A stretch of 63,103 nucleotides of DNA from Alphaproteobacteria bacterium (GCA_019239415.1 JAFAZW010000067.1:1-63103); one strand, 5' to 3'; positions 26,578-36,700 are shown, counted from the first letter of the stretch. Made by a program: numbers and translations. Notes: generated by a model not told the origin, from the letters alone.

Positions 26578-27717
26578 TCAGGCCTGCGCCTCCTCGAAGG
26601 CCCAGTCGAGCCAGGGGAAGAGCGCTTCGAGGTCGTCCGTCTCGACGGTCGCACCGCACCAGAGCCTGAGCCCCGGCGGCGCGTCGCGGTAGGAGGCGAC
26701 GTCGTAGGCGGCGCCCTCCGCTTCGAGCAGCGCCGCCATCCTCTTGACCAGCGCCGCCTGCGCCTCGGCGTCGCCATCGTCGGCGAACTTCAGGCAGACG
26801 CTGGTGTTGGAGCGGGTCGCGGCATCCTGGGCGAGGTGGGCGATCCACGGCGTCCCTTCCACCCAGCCGTCGACCGCCGCCGCATTGGCGTCGGCGCGGG
26901 CGACGAGGGCGGGGAGGCCGCCGAGCCCGAGCGCCCACTCGAGCGCCCAGATATAGTCCTCGACCGCCAGCATCGACGGCGTGTTGATCGTGTCGCCCTT
27001 GAAAATGCCCTCGTTGAGCCTGCCGCCTTTCGTCATGCGGAACAGCTTCGGGAGCGGCCAGGGCGGCGTGTAGCTCTCCAGCCGCTCGACGGCGCGGGGG
27101 CCGAGGATCAGCATGCCATGGCCGCCTTCGCCGCCCAGCACCTTCTGCCAGGAGAAGGTGGTGACATCGAGCTTCGCGAACGGCAGCGGCTGCGCGAAGG
27201 CGGCGGACGTCGCGTCCGCGAAGGTCAGGCCCGCGCGGTCGTCGGCGATCCAGGCGCCGTCGGGGACGCGGACGCCGGACGTGGTGCCGTTCCACGTGAA
27301 CACGATATCCGAATCGGCGTTCACCTTCGCGAGATCGGGCAGCTGGCCGTACGGCGCCTTCACCACCGTCGCGTCGAGCTTCAGCTGCCTGACGACGTCG
27401 GTGACCCACCCCTCGCCGAAGCTTTCCCAGGCGAGCATCGTGACCGGCCGCGCCCCCAGCATCGACCAGAGCGCCATCTCGACGGCGCCGGTGTCGGAGG
27501 CGGGGACGATGCCGATGCGGTGGGTGTCGGGGACGCGCAGCACCTTGCGGGTGAGCTCGATCGCGTGGCCGAGCCGCGCCTTGCCGAGCTTGGAGCGGTG
27601 CGAGCGGCCGAGCGACCCCAAGGCGAGATGTTCGGGGCCCCAGCCGGGCGGCTTTGCGCACGGGCCGGAAGAGAAAAAGGGTCGCGCCGGACGCACCTCC
27701 GGCTTCGGCATCCTCAT
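26578..27717 (-). CDS. serC: Phosphoserine transaminase
   Basis: The 379-residue PLP enzyme converts 3-phosphohydroxypyruvate and glutamate to phosphoserine. It is the longer alphaproteobacterial and archaeal-like form rather than the 360-residue E. coli type. The PLP lysine is Lys192 ([13 protein letters not shown]), with conserved [13 protein letters not shown] and [15 protein letters not shown] near the start. Two Met codons lie two residues apart at the start, and the first (27717) was taken. Downstream is serA on the same strand. Confidence 0.93.
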   Translation of the reverse strand: MRMPKPEVRPARPFFSSGPCAKPPGWGPEHLALGSLGRSHRSKLGKARLGHAIELTRKVLRVPDTHRIGIVPASDTGAVEMALWSMLGARPVTMLAWESFGEGWVTDVVRQLKLDATVVKAPYGQLPDLAKVNADSDIVFTWNGTTSGVRVPDGAWIADDRAGLTFADATSAAFAQPLPFAKLDVTTFSWQKVLGGEGGHGMLILGPRAVERLESYTPPWPLPKLFRMTKGGRLNEGIFKGDTINTPSMLAVEDYIWALEWALGLGGLPALVARADANAAAVDGWVEGTPWIAHLAQDAATRSNTSVCLKFADDGDAEAQAALVKRMAALLEAEGAAYDVASYRDAPPGLRLWCGATVETDDLEALFPWLDWAFEEAQA

Positions 27718-27815
27718 GTTCAGTCTCTCCTTCCAGAGAGCGCGCGCCGCGTTGGGACGGCGTGGCCCACGCGCGAGGGTAAGGGGGGCGGGCGGGGTGT
27801 CAACCGGGTTGTGGC

Positions 27816-27903
27816 CGTCATCCCGGCGAAAGCCGGGATCTCGTGGGGTGAAAGTCGCCGCGCCTTTACCGAATGGAGATCCCGGCTTCCGCCGGGATGA
27901 CGG
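27816..27903. repeat. Inverted repeat element, family B, copy 2
   Basis: The left part begins CGTCATCCCGGCGAAAGCCG and the right part ends GCTTCCGCCGGGATGACGG, forming an imperfect 88-base palindrome. It lies in the 238-base divergent region between serC and the extensin-like gene. It is the closest match to the copy at 49882-49968, including the phrase following the left arm. Confidence 0.8.
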
Positions 27904-27955
27904 GGAAGGACGATGACGTTGACCTCCGCCTGACCATCGTAGCAGCATTCCACTC

Positions 27956-28588
27956 GTGCGCCGCGCCCTGTTCCTCGCCCCGCTCCTCCTCGCGAGCTGC
28001 ATTCCGCGTCCGCAAGAGGCGCCGCCGCCGCGTCCCCGTCCCGCGGCCCAGGCCCAGCCGCCGCTGCAATGCTATGCGGGTCTCCGCGCCGCCGGTGCCT
28101 CCTTCCGACCTTTGCCGGACAGCGGCACCCCCGACGGCTGTGGGATGACGGGTGCCGTCCAGCTGCTCGACATCGGCACGCCGGTGCGCGGGCTCGGCGC
28201 GATGACGTGCGGGCTTGCCGAGCGCTTCACCCTCTGGGTACGCGACGCGGTGCAGCCGGCGGCGCGCGGGGCGTTCGGCGTCGCCGTCGCCAGGATCGAC
28301 AGCTTCGGGACCTACAGCTGCCGCCCGCTCAACAACCAGGCGGGGGCCCGGCTCAGCGAGCATGGGCGGGCGAACGCCGTCGACATCGGCGCCTTCGTGC
28401 TGAGGGACGGGCGCCGGATCAGCGTCGCCGCGGACTGGAATGGCGGCGACGCGACGGTCCGCCGCTTCCTGCGCGCCGTCCACGACGAAGGCTGCAGGCG
28501 CTTCAACGTCGTGCTGGGGCCGGACGCCAACGCGTTCCACCGCGACCATCTGCACTTCGACATGGGCCGCGGCCCTTATTGCCGGTGA
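27956..28588 (+). CDS. Extensin-like (Extensin_C) lipoprotein
   Basis: The GTG-started protein has 210 residues. The N-terminus ends in LLLASC, so Cys15 should be lipidated. A Pro-rich linker (residues 17-37) precedes the Extensin_C domain. Conserved pieces include [27 protein letters not shown]-like [34 protein letters not shown], and the terminal [17 protein letters not shown]. The HxxH/HxHxD ends resemble metal-dependent peptidases of the D-Ala-D-Ala family, so a cell-wall role is possible. It stands alone between repeats. Confidence 0.85.
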   Translation: MRRALFLAPLLLASCIPRPQEAPPPRPRPAAQAQPPLQCYAGLRAAGASFRPLPDSGTPDGCGMTGAVQLLDIGTPVRGLGAMTCGLAERFTLWVRDAVQPAARGAFGVAVARIDSFGTYSCRPLNNQAGARLSEHGRANAVDIGAFVLRDGRRISVAADWNGGDATVRRFLRAVHDEGCRRFNVVLGPDANAFHRDHLHFDMGRGPYCR

Positions 28589-28595
28589 GAAACCG

Positions 28596-28730
28596 CCCCC
28601 CTCCCTGGAAGGGAGGGGCCGGGGGTGGGTACCGCGTAGCGGCCCGTTCGGTTCGATGCTGAAGCGCCAGACGGGGCATCGAGCCCCGCCTGCCGCACCC
28701 ACCCCTCGCCCCTCCCTTGGAAGGAGGGGA
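28596..28730. repeat. Palindromic intergenic repeat, family C, copy 1
   Basis: The element begins CCCCCTCCCTGGAAGGGAGG and ends with the related CGCCCCTCCCTTGGAAGGAG, and its inner arms read GGGGGTGGGTACCGCG and CGCACCCACCCC. It lies between two convergent genes. Related family-C copies are at 30411-30640, 41292-41455, 53742-53875, 56048-56105 and 58260-58369. A bidirectional terminator-like role is possible. Confidence 0.7.
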
Positions 28731-28736
28731 GATTGG

Positions 28737-29450
28737 TTACTTCTTCGTCTGCCCCGCGCGGCCGTCGACGCTGGGCGCCGCCTGGTCCTTGACGTTCTTG
28801 CCGGGGGTCGCCTGACCTTCGTTGAGGACCGGCTGGCTGGCGCCCTTGTCGCCCTGCGGCGGCGCCTTGGCCTCGGCGGCATTGGCGGCGGGACTCGCCT
28901 TGTCGGCGCCGGCGGGCGGGGCGGCCGGCATCGGCTTGGGGGCGTCGCTCTTCGAGTTCAGGAACGCGATGACGTTGGCGCGGTCCTGCGGGTTGGAGAG
29001 GCCGGCGAAGGTCATCTTGGTGCCGGGCGCGAAATCGCGCGGCGACTTCAGCCAGGCGAAGAGATTGTCCCAGGTCCAGTTGCCGCCCTTGCCGGTCAGC
29101 GCCGGCGAATAGGCGAAGCCGGGGGCGTGGTGGCCGATCGGCTGGTCGATGACGCCGTAGAGGTTGGGGCCGGTGCCGTTGGCGCCGCCTTTGTCCGCAT
29201 TGTGGCAGGCGGTGCACTTCTTGAAGACTTCCGAGCCTTTGTTCGGATCGGCCGAGGCGAGGTAGAAGGCGGCCGGCTTCTCGGCCTCGGCCGCGCCGGC
29301 GGTCTCGGCGCCGGTCACGCCTTCGATCGGATAGCCCATCTTCTCGGGTCGCTCGGCGTGGAACATCTCGCCGGTGACGATCGTGGCGCCCAGGGCGACG
29401 ATGCCGGCGCCGAGCACCCAGCCCGCAATCGTGTTGCTGCGATCGTCCAT
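28737..29450 (-). CDS. Membrane-anchored class I cytochrome c (c552/CycM-like)
   Basis: The 237-residue protein has one N-terminal membrane anchor (residues 9-27, not a cleavable signal). A single cytochrome c domain follows with haem-binding Cys79-Thr-Ala-Cys82-His83 and probable axial Met146 (APGTKMTFAG). The region NLYGVIDQPIGHHAPGFAYS is typical of mitochondrial-type cytochromes c. The C-terminal 70 residues are Ala/Pro/Lys-rich and probably disordered. It probably carries electrons between the bc1 complex and terminal oxidases at the periplasmic face. It is a single-gene unit. Confidence 0.9.
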   Translation of the reverse strand: MDDRSNTIAGWVLGAGIVALGATIVTGEMFHAERPEKMGYPIEGVTGAETAGAAEAEKPAAFYLASADPNKGSEVFKKCTACHNADKGGANGTGPNLYGVIDQPIGHHAPGFAYSPALTGKGGNWTWDNLFAWLKSPRDFAPGTKMTFAGLSNPQDRANVIAFLNSKSDAPKPMPAAPPAGADKASPAANAAEAKAPPQGDKGASQPVLNEGQATPGKNVKDQAAPSVDGRAGQTKK

Positions 29451-29528
29451 GCCGTCTCAAGCCTCCGAGGGTCGCGGGGACGAAGGATGCGAAGGGCCCC
29501 GCGCAAGATTGTTGGTTGGGCCGGTCCT

Positions 29529-30410
29529 TTAAGCAGCGCCACGCGGCGGAGCAAGACTGTCTACCCAGGCCTTGAGCAGGGTATTGGCGATCGCGAAGGA
29601 CGGCGGCGCGGCGAAGGGCGCGCCCGGCTCGCCGGCGAGCGCGGCGGCGACCCCCGCCCGGTCCACCCAGATCGCGTCTTCGAGCTCGTTGCTGTCGAGG
29701 ACGATGTCGGGGAAGGCGGCGGTGGCGATGCAGGCGATCATCAGCTGGCCGGGGAACGGCCAGGGCTGGCTGGCGACATAACGCACGTCGGTCACGTCGA
29801 GGCCCGCTTCCTCCTTGATCTCGCGGGCCACCGCTTCCTCGATCGATTCTCCGGGCTCGACGAAGCCGGCAAGGGCCGAATAGCGGCGCGGCGGATAGCG
29901 GTGCTGGCGGCCGACGAGGACGCGTCCCTCATGCTCCGCGAGCATGATGACGACCGGATCGACGCGCGGGAAATGGTCGAGCCCGCAGCCCGTGCAGCGG
30001 CGGCCCCAACCGGCGCGGAACAGGCGCGTGCCGGCGCCGCAGCGCCCGCAGAACAGGTGCCGGTTGTGCCATTCGATGAGGCTGCGCGCCGCGCCCCAGA
30101 TCGCCGCCTCCTCGGCGCGCATCAGGGAAAGGACGGGAAAGACGTTCCAGGCGGGCCGACCGATTTCCACCCGCGGCACCGGCGCGAAGAGGGGTGTCTC
30201 GGCGGCGAGGCCGAGGAAGATCCGCTCGGCCTCCCCGGCGGCGTCGAGCAGGTCCCAGAGCAGCGCGCCCGCTTCGCCGACCAGGGGGTCGTGCCCCTCC
30301 AGCCGCAGCAGCAGCGCGCCCTCCCGCGCCGCGAGCTCGGCGAGCGCCGCCTCGTCCAGCCGAAGATGATCGGCGCGGTCGAGACCGGCGCCGGTAAATC
30401 CGACTCTCAC
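29529..30410 (-). CDS. nudC: NAD+ diphosphatase (NADH pyrophosphatase / NAD decapping)
   Basis: The 293-residue Nudix protein cleaves NAD(H) to NMN and AMP and can remove NAD caps from RNA. A zinc ribbon has Cys121, Cys124, Cys139 and Cys142 (CGRCG and CTGCG). The Nudix box spans residues 182-204 with the REIKEEAGL core. The family-specific SQPWPFP follows at 214-220. The start is a GTG at 30410, overlapping the stop of mutY by GTGA. The overlap means its translation may depend on ribosomes leaving mutY, whose last 80 codons are derived from a repeat. Confidence 0.93.
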   Translation of the reverse strand: MRVGFTGAGLDRADHLRLDEAALAELAAREGALLLRLEGHDPLVGEAGALLWDLLDAAGEAERIFLGLAAETPLFAPVPRVEIGRPAWNVFPVLSLMRAEEAAIWGAARSLIEWHNRHLFCGRCGAGTRLFRAGWGRRCTGCGLDHFPRVDPVVIMLAEHEGRVLVGRQHRYPPRRYSALAGFVEPGESIEEAVAREIKEEAGLDVTDVRYVASQPWPFPGQLMIACIATAAFPDIVLDSNELEDAIWVDRAGVAAALAGEPGAPFAAPPSFAIANTLLKAWVDSLAPPRGAA

Positions 30411-31624
30411 GACCCTTTTCCCATTTCGGGAGAGGGAGGGGCCCAGCCGAAGGCTGGGAGGGTGAGGGAATGGGATTGCTCGGAAATGAGCGGCTCACTC
30501 GCTGGCGCCGTTCCCTCACCCTCCCACCGCCTCGCGGCGGGCCCCTCCATGCGCAGGTCGCCCTGTCCCCCGGACAGGGCTGAACCGCGTGGGGCGCGGT
30601 TCACCTGGGCATTCCGTAAAGGGAGAGGGGATTGGGTTCGCCATTCCGCCCCGCGCATGGCGAGCCGCGCGAAGAGGGTGGGAAGGCCCGCTTCGCCGAG
30701 TCGGTCGATCGGGTGCCAGAGGCCGTCGCCGGCCGCCTCCGTCTTGGCGCAAAGCAGCCGCATCGTCAGCGCGAAGTGGGTGAAGACGTGCTCGACCGCC
30801 CCCGCTTCGCTCCAGTCGGCGTCGGCGGGCTCCTCCTCCGGCAGGGCCAGCATCCCGCCGAGCAAGCCCTTGGGCGGCCGCCTCACCAGCAGCACGCGCC
30901 CGTCATGCTCAAGCCAATAAGCGGTGCCCGCGCGCCGCGGTTTCGGCTTTTTCGCCGCCTTCAACGGGTAGCGTTCCGGCGCGCCCTGCGCCCGCGCCGC
31001 GCAGGCTCCGGCGAGCGGGCAGCGCGGGCAATCGGGCAGGCGCGGGGTGCAGATCATGCTGCCCAGGTCCATCAAGGCCTGGGCGAAGTCGCCGGCGCCC
31101 TCGGCGGGCGTGAGCGTGTCGGCAAGACGGTACAGCGTCTCCCGTGACCCGGGCAGGGCCTCCTCCACCGCGAACAGGCGGGAGACCACCCGCTCGACGT
31201 TGGCGTCGACGACGACCGCCCGCCGGCCGAACGCGATCGCGGCGATCGCGGCGGCGGTGTAGCGGCCGATGCCGGGGAGCTTGCGCAGCGCCTCCTCGCT
31301 GTCCGGGAAGCGGCCGCCATGTTCGCCCGCCACGGCGAGGGCGCAGGCGACGAGGTTGCGGGCGCGGGCATAATAACCAAGGCCCGCCCAGGCGGCCATC
31401 ACCTCCGCCTCGGGCGCCGTCGCCAGCGCCTCGACCGTGGGCCAGCGCCTGGTGAACGTCTCGAAATAGGGCCGGACGGCGGCGACGGTGGTCTGCTGAA
31501 GCATCACCTCCGACAGCCAAATGCGATAGGGGTCGACGGGCTCGCCGGGCAACGTTCTCCACGGCAATCGCCGCTTATCCACAGCAAACCAACGCATAAG
31601 CGGCTCGGAAGCATCGACGGCCAT
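30407..31624 (-). CDS. mutY: Adenine DNA glycosylase with repeat-derived C-terminal extension
   Basis: The 405-residue protein removes adenine opposite 8-oxoguanine. The catalytic Glu39 lies in WLSEVMLQQTT, the helix-hairpin-helix in KLPGIGRYTAAAI, and Asp140 in VVVDANVERVVSR. The Fe-S cluster cysteines are 192, 199, 202 and 208 (CTPRLPDCPRCPLAGAC). A Nudix-like 8-oxoG recognition domain spans about 232-320 (YWLEHDGRVLLVRRP, HVFTHFALTMRL). Residues from about 325 to 405 are low-complexity and encoded by an intergenic-type palindromic repeat (30411-30640), so the original stop appears lost. The core is complete and activity is expected. It is divergent from the DUF721 gene with 27 bases between starts. 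Confidence 0.93.
   Translation of the reverse strand: MAVDASEPLMRWFAVDKRRLPWRTLPGEPVDPYRIWLSEVMLQQTTVAAVRPYFETFTRRWPTVEALATAPEAEVMAAWAGLGYYARARNLVACALAVAGEHGGRFPDSEEALRKLPGIGRYTAAAIAAIAFGRRAVVVDANVERVVSRLFAVEEALPGSRETLYRLADTLTPAEGAGDFAQALMDLGSMICTPRLPDCPRCPLAGACAARAQGAPERYPLKAAKKPKPRRAGTAYWLEHDGRVLLVRRPPKGLLGGMLALPEEEPADADWSEAGAVEHVFTHFALTMRLLCAKTEAAGDGLWHPIDRLGEAGLPTLFARLAMRGAEWRTQSPLPLRNAQVNRAPRGSALSGGQGDLRMEGPAARRWEGEGTAPASEPLISEQSHSLTLPAFGWAPPSPEMGKGS
30411..30640. repeat. Palindromic intergenic-type repeat inside the mutY 3' end, family C, copy 2
   Basis: Arms such as GAGAGGGAGGGGCCCAGCCG, AGGGTGAGGGAATGG, TTCCCTCACCCTCCCACC and AAAGGGAGAGGGGATTGG are inverted copies of each other. In other genomes I associate such sequence with spacers, but here it is read in frame as the last ~80 codons of mutY and lies directly before the nudC start. 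Exact limits are approximate. Confidence 0.65.
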
Positions 31625-31651
31625 GGGCCGCCTATGCCATGGTCTTTCCAA

Positions 31652-32224
31652 ATGGCGAAGCCGGGTGGGACGACGAGACGCAAGGCCGTAGAGGCGCCGC
31701 GGGCGAACCGCGCGCGCGCCGTCGCCGACCTGCTGCCCGCCGTCGGCGGCGCCGCCTTCCGTCGCTTCGGCTTCGTCCAGTCCTCGATCGTCAGCCGCTG
31801 GAGCGAGATCGTCGGTGCGCGCTACGCTGGGGTGTCGTCCCCGGAATCGATCCGCTTCCCGGTCGGCAAGCGCGCGAACGGCGTGCTGAGCCTCGTCGTC
31901 GAGGGCGCCCACGCGCCGATGATGCAGCATGTCGCCCCGGTGATCGTCGAGCGGGTCAACCGCTTCTTCGGCTATCCGGCGATCGAGCGGGTGCAGTTCC
32001 GCCAGGGCATCGTCCGTGTCGCCAGGGCCGTGGCGTCGCGCCAGGCGCCGGCCTCGCTGCGCCCGATACCGCCGGACCTCGGCGATTCGCTGCGCACCAT
32101 TGCCGACCCGGAGCTGCGGGCGTGCCTCGAATCGCTCGCCCGGGGCGTCGCGGAAGCGCCGGCCGCCGGCGCCGCCACCCTCGCCATTCCCGTCATCGGT
32201 AAGATCGGAGACAGCAAGAGATGA
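31652..32224 (+). CDS. DUF721 protein, DciA-like
   Basis: From the ATG at 31652 the protein has 190 residues (an upstream ATG at 31634 adds six). Residues 20-115 match DUF721: AVADLLPAVGGAAFRRFGF, IVSRWSEIVG, SLVVEGAHAPMMQHVAPVI and IVERVNRFFGYPAIERVQFRQG in parts. In many bacteria DUF721 proteins are DciA, the loader or activator of the DnaB helicase, and their C-terminal part is variable, as here. It overlaps the following DsbA-like gene by ATGA. The order with the thiol proteins and smc is one I associate with sphingomonads. Confidence 0.82.
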   Translation: MAKPGGTTRRKAVEAPRANRARAVADLLPAVGGAAFRRFGFVQSSIVSRWSEIVGARYAGVSSPESIRFPVGKRANGVLSLVVEGAHAPMMQHVAPVIVERVNRFFGYPAIERVQFRQGIVRVARAVASRQAPASLRPIPPDLGDSLRTIADPELRACLESLARGVAEAPAAGAATLAIPVIGKIGDSKR

Positions 32225-32964
32225 AGCGTTCCCCCCTGGCCGTGGCCGGCGCCGCGGCGCTCGCCCTCGCCCTCGGCGCCTGCAACAAGGGCGGCGCGTC
32301 GAACGCGCAGGTGTCGAGCGCACCCTTGAAGCAGATCGCCGCGCCGCAGGGCGACTGGACGCAAGTGGTCAGCGAGACGCCGGAAGGCGGCTTCCGCATG
32401 GGCAATCCCGCCGCGCCGGTGAAGCTCGTCGAATATGCCTCGCTGAGCTGCCCCTTCTGCGCCGCGTTCGACCGCGACGGCGTGCCGACGCTGCGCGACA
32501 AATATGTGAAGAGCGGCCAGGTCAGCTGGGAATATCGCCCCTACATGAACCACCCGACCGACCCGGCGCTGACCGTGCTGGTCCGCTGCCAGGGCCCCGA
32601 CGCCTTCTTCGGCCTCGCCGACCAGCTCTACCAGAGCCAGACCGCCTGGTACGGCCGCGTCGCCGACGCCCCGCCGGCGCAGCTCAACGCCATCCAGAAC
32701 ATGCCGCCGATGCAGCGCAACCAGGCGCTGGTGAAGCTGGCCGGGCTCGACGAATTCTTCCGCCAGCGCGGCATGCCGCAGTCGAAGCTCGATTCGTGCC
32801 TCACCAGCCAGGCCAATCTGGACAAGGCGTTGGAGATCACCAACCGCGGCAACAAGGACGGCATCGGCGGCACGCCCGGCTTCCTCATCAACGGCAAGGC
32901 ACAGGCCCCCGACGTGGCGGACTGGAAGACGCTGGAACCGTTGCTCCGCTCGGCGGTCGGCTGA
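32221..32964 (+). CDS. DsbA-family thioredoxin-fold lipoprotein
   Basis: The 247-residue protein begins with a lipoprotein signal ending LGAC (Cys21). The thioredoxin fold has the redox motif Cys77-Pro-Phe-Cys80 in YASLSCPFC, then an inserted helical domain and the cis-Pro loop GGTPGFLING. It is thus a periplasmic, membrane-tethered oxidoreductase or isomerase. CPFC is less oxidising in typical enzymes than DsbA's CPHC, which hints at a role different from its neighbour. It is coupled upstream to the DUF721 gene and abuts the second DsbA-like gene, whose ATG shares the last base of its stop. Confidence 0.87.
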   Translation: MKRSPLAVAGAAALALALGACNKGGASNAQVSSAPLKQIAAPQGDWTQVVSETPEGGFRMGNPAAPVKLVEYASLSCPFCAAFDRDGVPTLRDKYVKSGQVSWEYRPYMNHPTDPALTVLVRCQGPDAFFGLADQLYQSQTAWYGRVADAPPAQLNAIQNMPPMQRNQALVKLAGLDEFFRQRGMPQSKLDSCLTSQANLDKALEITNRGNKDGIGGTPGFLINGKAQAPDVADWKTLEPLLRSAVG

Positions 32965-33686
32965 TGCGCCTCGCTTTCGTCCTGCTGACGGCGGCGCTCG
33001 CCGCGGTCCCGGCGGCGGCGCCGGCGGCGCCGGTCCGCCACCGGCCCGTGCCGCATCGCGCTGCCGCGCCGGCCGCGCGGGACTGGAGCCGGACGGTGGC
33101 GCCGACCCCGGAAGGCGGCTTCCGCATGGGCAACCCCGCGGCGCGGGTGAAGGTGGTCGAATATGGTTCGCTCGCCTGCCCGCATTGCCGCCATTTCGAG
33201 CAGACGGGCTACGGGCCCCTGGTCCACAATTACGTGCGGCGGGGGCGGGTCAGCTACGAGTTCCGCAACCTTATCATCAATGCGCCGGACATTTCGGTGA
33301 GCCTGCTCGCCCGTTGTGCCGGCCCCGCCAATTTCTTCGCGATGTCGGCGGCGGTCTACGCCGGCCAGCCGCAATGGATGCAGAAGCTGATGTCGCTATC
33401 CCCCGCGCAGAAGGCGGAGCTGGAGAAGATGAGCGACGCGCAGCGCATCCTCCGCTTCGCCGCGATCGCCGGCTTCCCGCAGGTGGCGGCGCGGTACGGC
33501 GTCACCCCGGCACGGGCACGCCAGTGCCTCGCCAACCCCGCCGGCCTCAAGCGCCTGCTCGCGATGGCCGACGCGGCGAACCGGGCCGGCGTCGACCACA
33601 CGCCCACCTTCTTCGTCAACGGCGCGAAGACGGAGGCGGCGACTTGGGAGCAGTTGGAGCCCGTCATCAGGAAGGCGGGAGGCTGA
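32964..33686 (+). CDS. DsbA-family thiol:disulfide oxidoreductase, secreted
   Basis: The 240-residue protein has a cleavable signal (about residues 1-21) and an Ala/Pro/His-rich linker. The active site is Cys72-Pro-His-Cys75 (GSLACPHCRHFE), the same as in classical DsbA, and the cis-Pro loop is HTPTFFVNG. It resembles its upstream neighbour over most of its length (EGGFRMGNPAA occurs in both), so the pair arose by tandem duplication. It probably introduces disulfides into periplasmic proteins. It is followed 22 bases later by smc. Confidence 0.88.
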   Translation: MRLAFVLLTAALAAVPAAAPAAPVRHRPVPHRAAAPAARDWSRTVAPTPEGGFRMGNPAARVKVVEYGSLACPHCRHFEQTGYGPLVHNYVRRGRVSYEFRNLIINAPDISVSLLARCAGPANFFAMSAAVYAGQPQWMQKLMSLSPAQKAELEKMSDAQRILRFAAIAGFPQVAARYGVTPARARQCLANPAGLKRLLAMADAANRAGVDHTPTFFVNGAKTEAATWEQLEPVIRKAGG

Positions 33687-33708
33687 GCATGGGGGCGGGG
33701 GGGCTTCG

Positions 33709-36700
33709 ATGCAGATAAAGCGGCTGAAGCTCTCCGGCTTCAAGAGCTTCGTCGAGCCGGCGGAGCTCAGGATCGAGCCCGGCCTCACCGGCGTCGTCGG
33801 CCCGAACGGCTGCGGCAAGTCGAACGTCCTCGAGGCGATCCGCTGGGTGATGGGCGAATCGTCCCCCAAGTCGATGCGCGGCGCCGGCATGGACGACGTC
33901 ATCTTCGCCGGCACCGCCGCGCGGCCCGCGCGCGAGTTCGCCGAGGTTTCGCTGTTGCTCGAGCGGCAGGTGGAGGACATGCCGGGCGACGTGACGCTGG
34001 CGCCGGTCGGCGACGTCGAGGTGACCCGGCGCATCGAGCGCGGCGCCGGCTCGGCCTATCGCGTCAACGGCCGCGACGTGCGGGCCAAGGACGTCGCCCT
34101 GCTCTTCGCCGACGCCGCCACCGGCGCCCACTCGCCGGCGCTGGTCAGCCAGGGCAAGATCAGCCAGGTCATCGCCGCCAAGCCGACCGAGCGGCGGATG
34201 ATGCTCGAGGAAGCGGCCGGCATTTCCGGCCTCCACGTCCGCCGCAAGGACGCCGAGCAGAAATTGCGCGCCACCGAGGCAAACCTCGCGCGGCTCGACG
34301 AAGTGCTCGCCGACATGGAGATGCGCGCGGGCGCGCTGCGGCGGCAGGCCAAGGCCGCCGAACGCTACCGCAAGCTCTCCGACCAGATCCGCGTTGCCGA
34401 GGGCCGGATGATCTTCGCCCGCTGGCGCGAGGCCGCCGACGCCGCGGAGGCCGCGAAGAAGGAAGCCGAGGCCGCGGCCGCGGCGGTGGAGAAGGCATCG
34501 GAAGCGCAGCGCGCCGCCGCCGCCTATCAGCATCAGGCGACGCAGGCGCTGGCGGAGAAGCGCGCGGCCGCTCAGGCGGCGCGGGAAGCGGCGACCTCGC
34601 TCGGGCACCAGCTCGCCACCCTGCGGGCCGAGCGCGACACGGTCGCCCGCCGCATCCGCGAACTGTCCGAACGGCGCGCCACCCTCGCCGCCGACCGTGC
34701 GCGCGAGGCGGCGCTCGGCGACGATGCCCGCGCCGCGCTCTCCCGGCTGGACGCGGAGCAAATCGACATCGCCTCCCGTCTCGCCGCGGCGGAAGCGGCG
34801 AGGGGCACGATCGACATCCGCACCGTGGAGCGCGAGGACGCGGCGCGTGAAGCGGAGGCCGAGCTCGGCAAGGCCCGTGCCGTCCAGGCGGCGGAGCAGG
34901 CGGAAGCACGCGTCGCCCAGGCGGCGCTCGACGCGGCGCGGGCGAAGCTGGCGCGGGCCGAGGCCGAGACGCGGCGGCTCGAGGAGCAGATGGGCGGCCT
35001 CGGCGACCAGGCGCCGCTGGTCGCCTCGCTCCAGCAGGCGCGGGTCCGGCGGGAGGAGGCGGAAACCCGGCTTGAAGAGGCCGGCGAGCGGATTGCCGCG
35101 GCCGAAGCCGCGCGCGCCGAGGCGGCATCCACCCGCGATGGCGCGGAGAGCGAAGGCGCTGCCGCCCGGGCGGCGCTGGCGGCGCTGGAGAGCGAGGCGC
35201 GGGCGCTGAGCAAGGCCGTCGAGGGCGCGAGCGGGGATCGCGCCATCAACCATGTGAAGGCGGGCCGCGGCTATGAGCGCGCGCTTGCCGCGGCGCTCGG
35301 CGACGACCTGGAGGCGGCGCTGACCGGCGATGCTCCCCGCCGATGGACGGGCGCCGATGCGCTGGCGGGGGATCCGCCGCTGCCACCGGGCACGGAAAGC
35401 CTTGCCGCCAGAGTCTACGCGCCGCCCGCGCTGGCCCGCAGGCTCGCCCAGATTGCCGTCGGAGCGGAAGATGACGGCGTCGCCCTCGCGGTGGGGCAAC
35501 GCTTCGTCACCCTCGCCGGCCGGCTGCGGCGCTGGGACGGCTTCGTCGCCACCGGTCTCGGCTCAGCCGCGGCCGAGCGGCTGATCCGGGTCAACCGGCT
35601 TGCCGACATCGAAGCGGCGCTGCCCGCGGCGGCCGAGGCGGTCGAGCAGGCCGGGGCCCGCATCGAGGCGGCGCTCGCCGCGATGCAGGCGGCGCAGGCC
35701 GCCGCCGGAGAGGCGCGGCGCACCGAAGCGGAGGCGGGCGCCGCGATCCGCGAGGCGGCGCGGGCGGAGGACGTCGCCAGGAGCGAGATCGAGCGGCTCG
35801 ACATCCGCCGCTCCGGCCTCGCCGAGCGCATCGAGCAGGCGGGACAGGATCTCGCCGAGGCGCGGCAGGCGCTCACCGACGCCGAGGCCGTGGTCGCCGC
35901 CCTGCCCGACGCCGCCGCGACCGAGGCGGGTGTCGCGACCTTGCGCTCGGCCGCCGAGACGGCGCAACGCGCGCTGGCCGAAGTGCGCGCCGAAGCCGCG
36001 ACCCACGCCCGTGCCGTCAGCGCCGACCGGCAGCGCGGCGAGGCGGCGAAGAAGGAGCATGCCGACTGGTCGGTCCGTGCGGCCGAGGCGGTCAAGCGCC
36101 ACGCCGACATGGGCCGGCGCATCGCGGAGGCCGAGGCGGAGGCCGAGCGGCTCGCCGACGCGCCGGACGAGATCGCCCGCCGGATCGCGGCCATGGAGAG
36201 CGAGGCGGCCGAAGCGGCGCGCGCGGCCGAAGCGGCGCTGCAGGCCGAGCGCGCGGGCGAAGCGGCGCTGCGCGGGACCGAGGCGCGGCTCGCCGAGGTG
36301 GGGGAGGCGCTCGCCACCGCGCGCGAGGCCCGCGCCGGCGCCGCCGCCCGACACGAGAATCAGGAGAGCCGCCGCGTCGAGATGGCGCGCATCTCGGGCG
36401 AGCGGTTCGAATGCCCGCCGCCGCTCCTCCCCGACAAGCTCGGCTTCACGGACGACGGGGTCGCCCCCGCCGCCGAGGAATCGACGCGCCACGAGCGGCT
36501 GATGCAGGAGCGCGAGCGAATCGGCCCGGTCAACCTCGTCGCCGAGCGCGAGCTTGCCGAGCTGGACGAAAACCGCGCCGCGAGCGCCGCCGAGCGGGAG
36601 GAGCTCGGCCAGGCGATCCACCGCTTGCGCGGCTCGATCGGCAGCCTGAACCGGGAAGGCCGCGTCCGCCTGCTCGCGGCCTTCGAGACCGTCGACCGCC

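Noticed and set aside
28440-30920. 826-codon plus-strand frame across cytochrome c and nudC
   Set aside because: The minus-strand genes there have full catalytic motifs (CxxCH, zinc ribbon, Nudix box). This frame has none.
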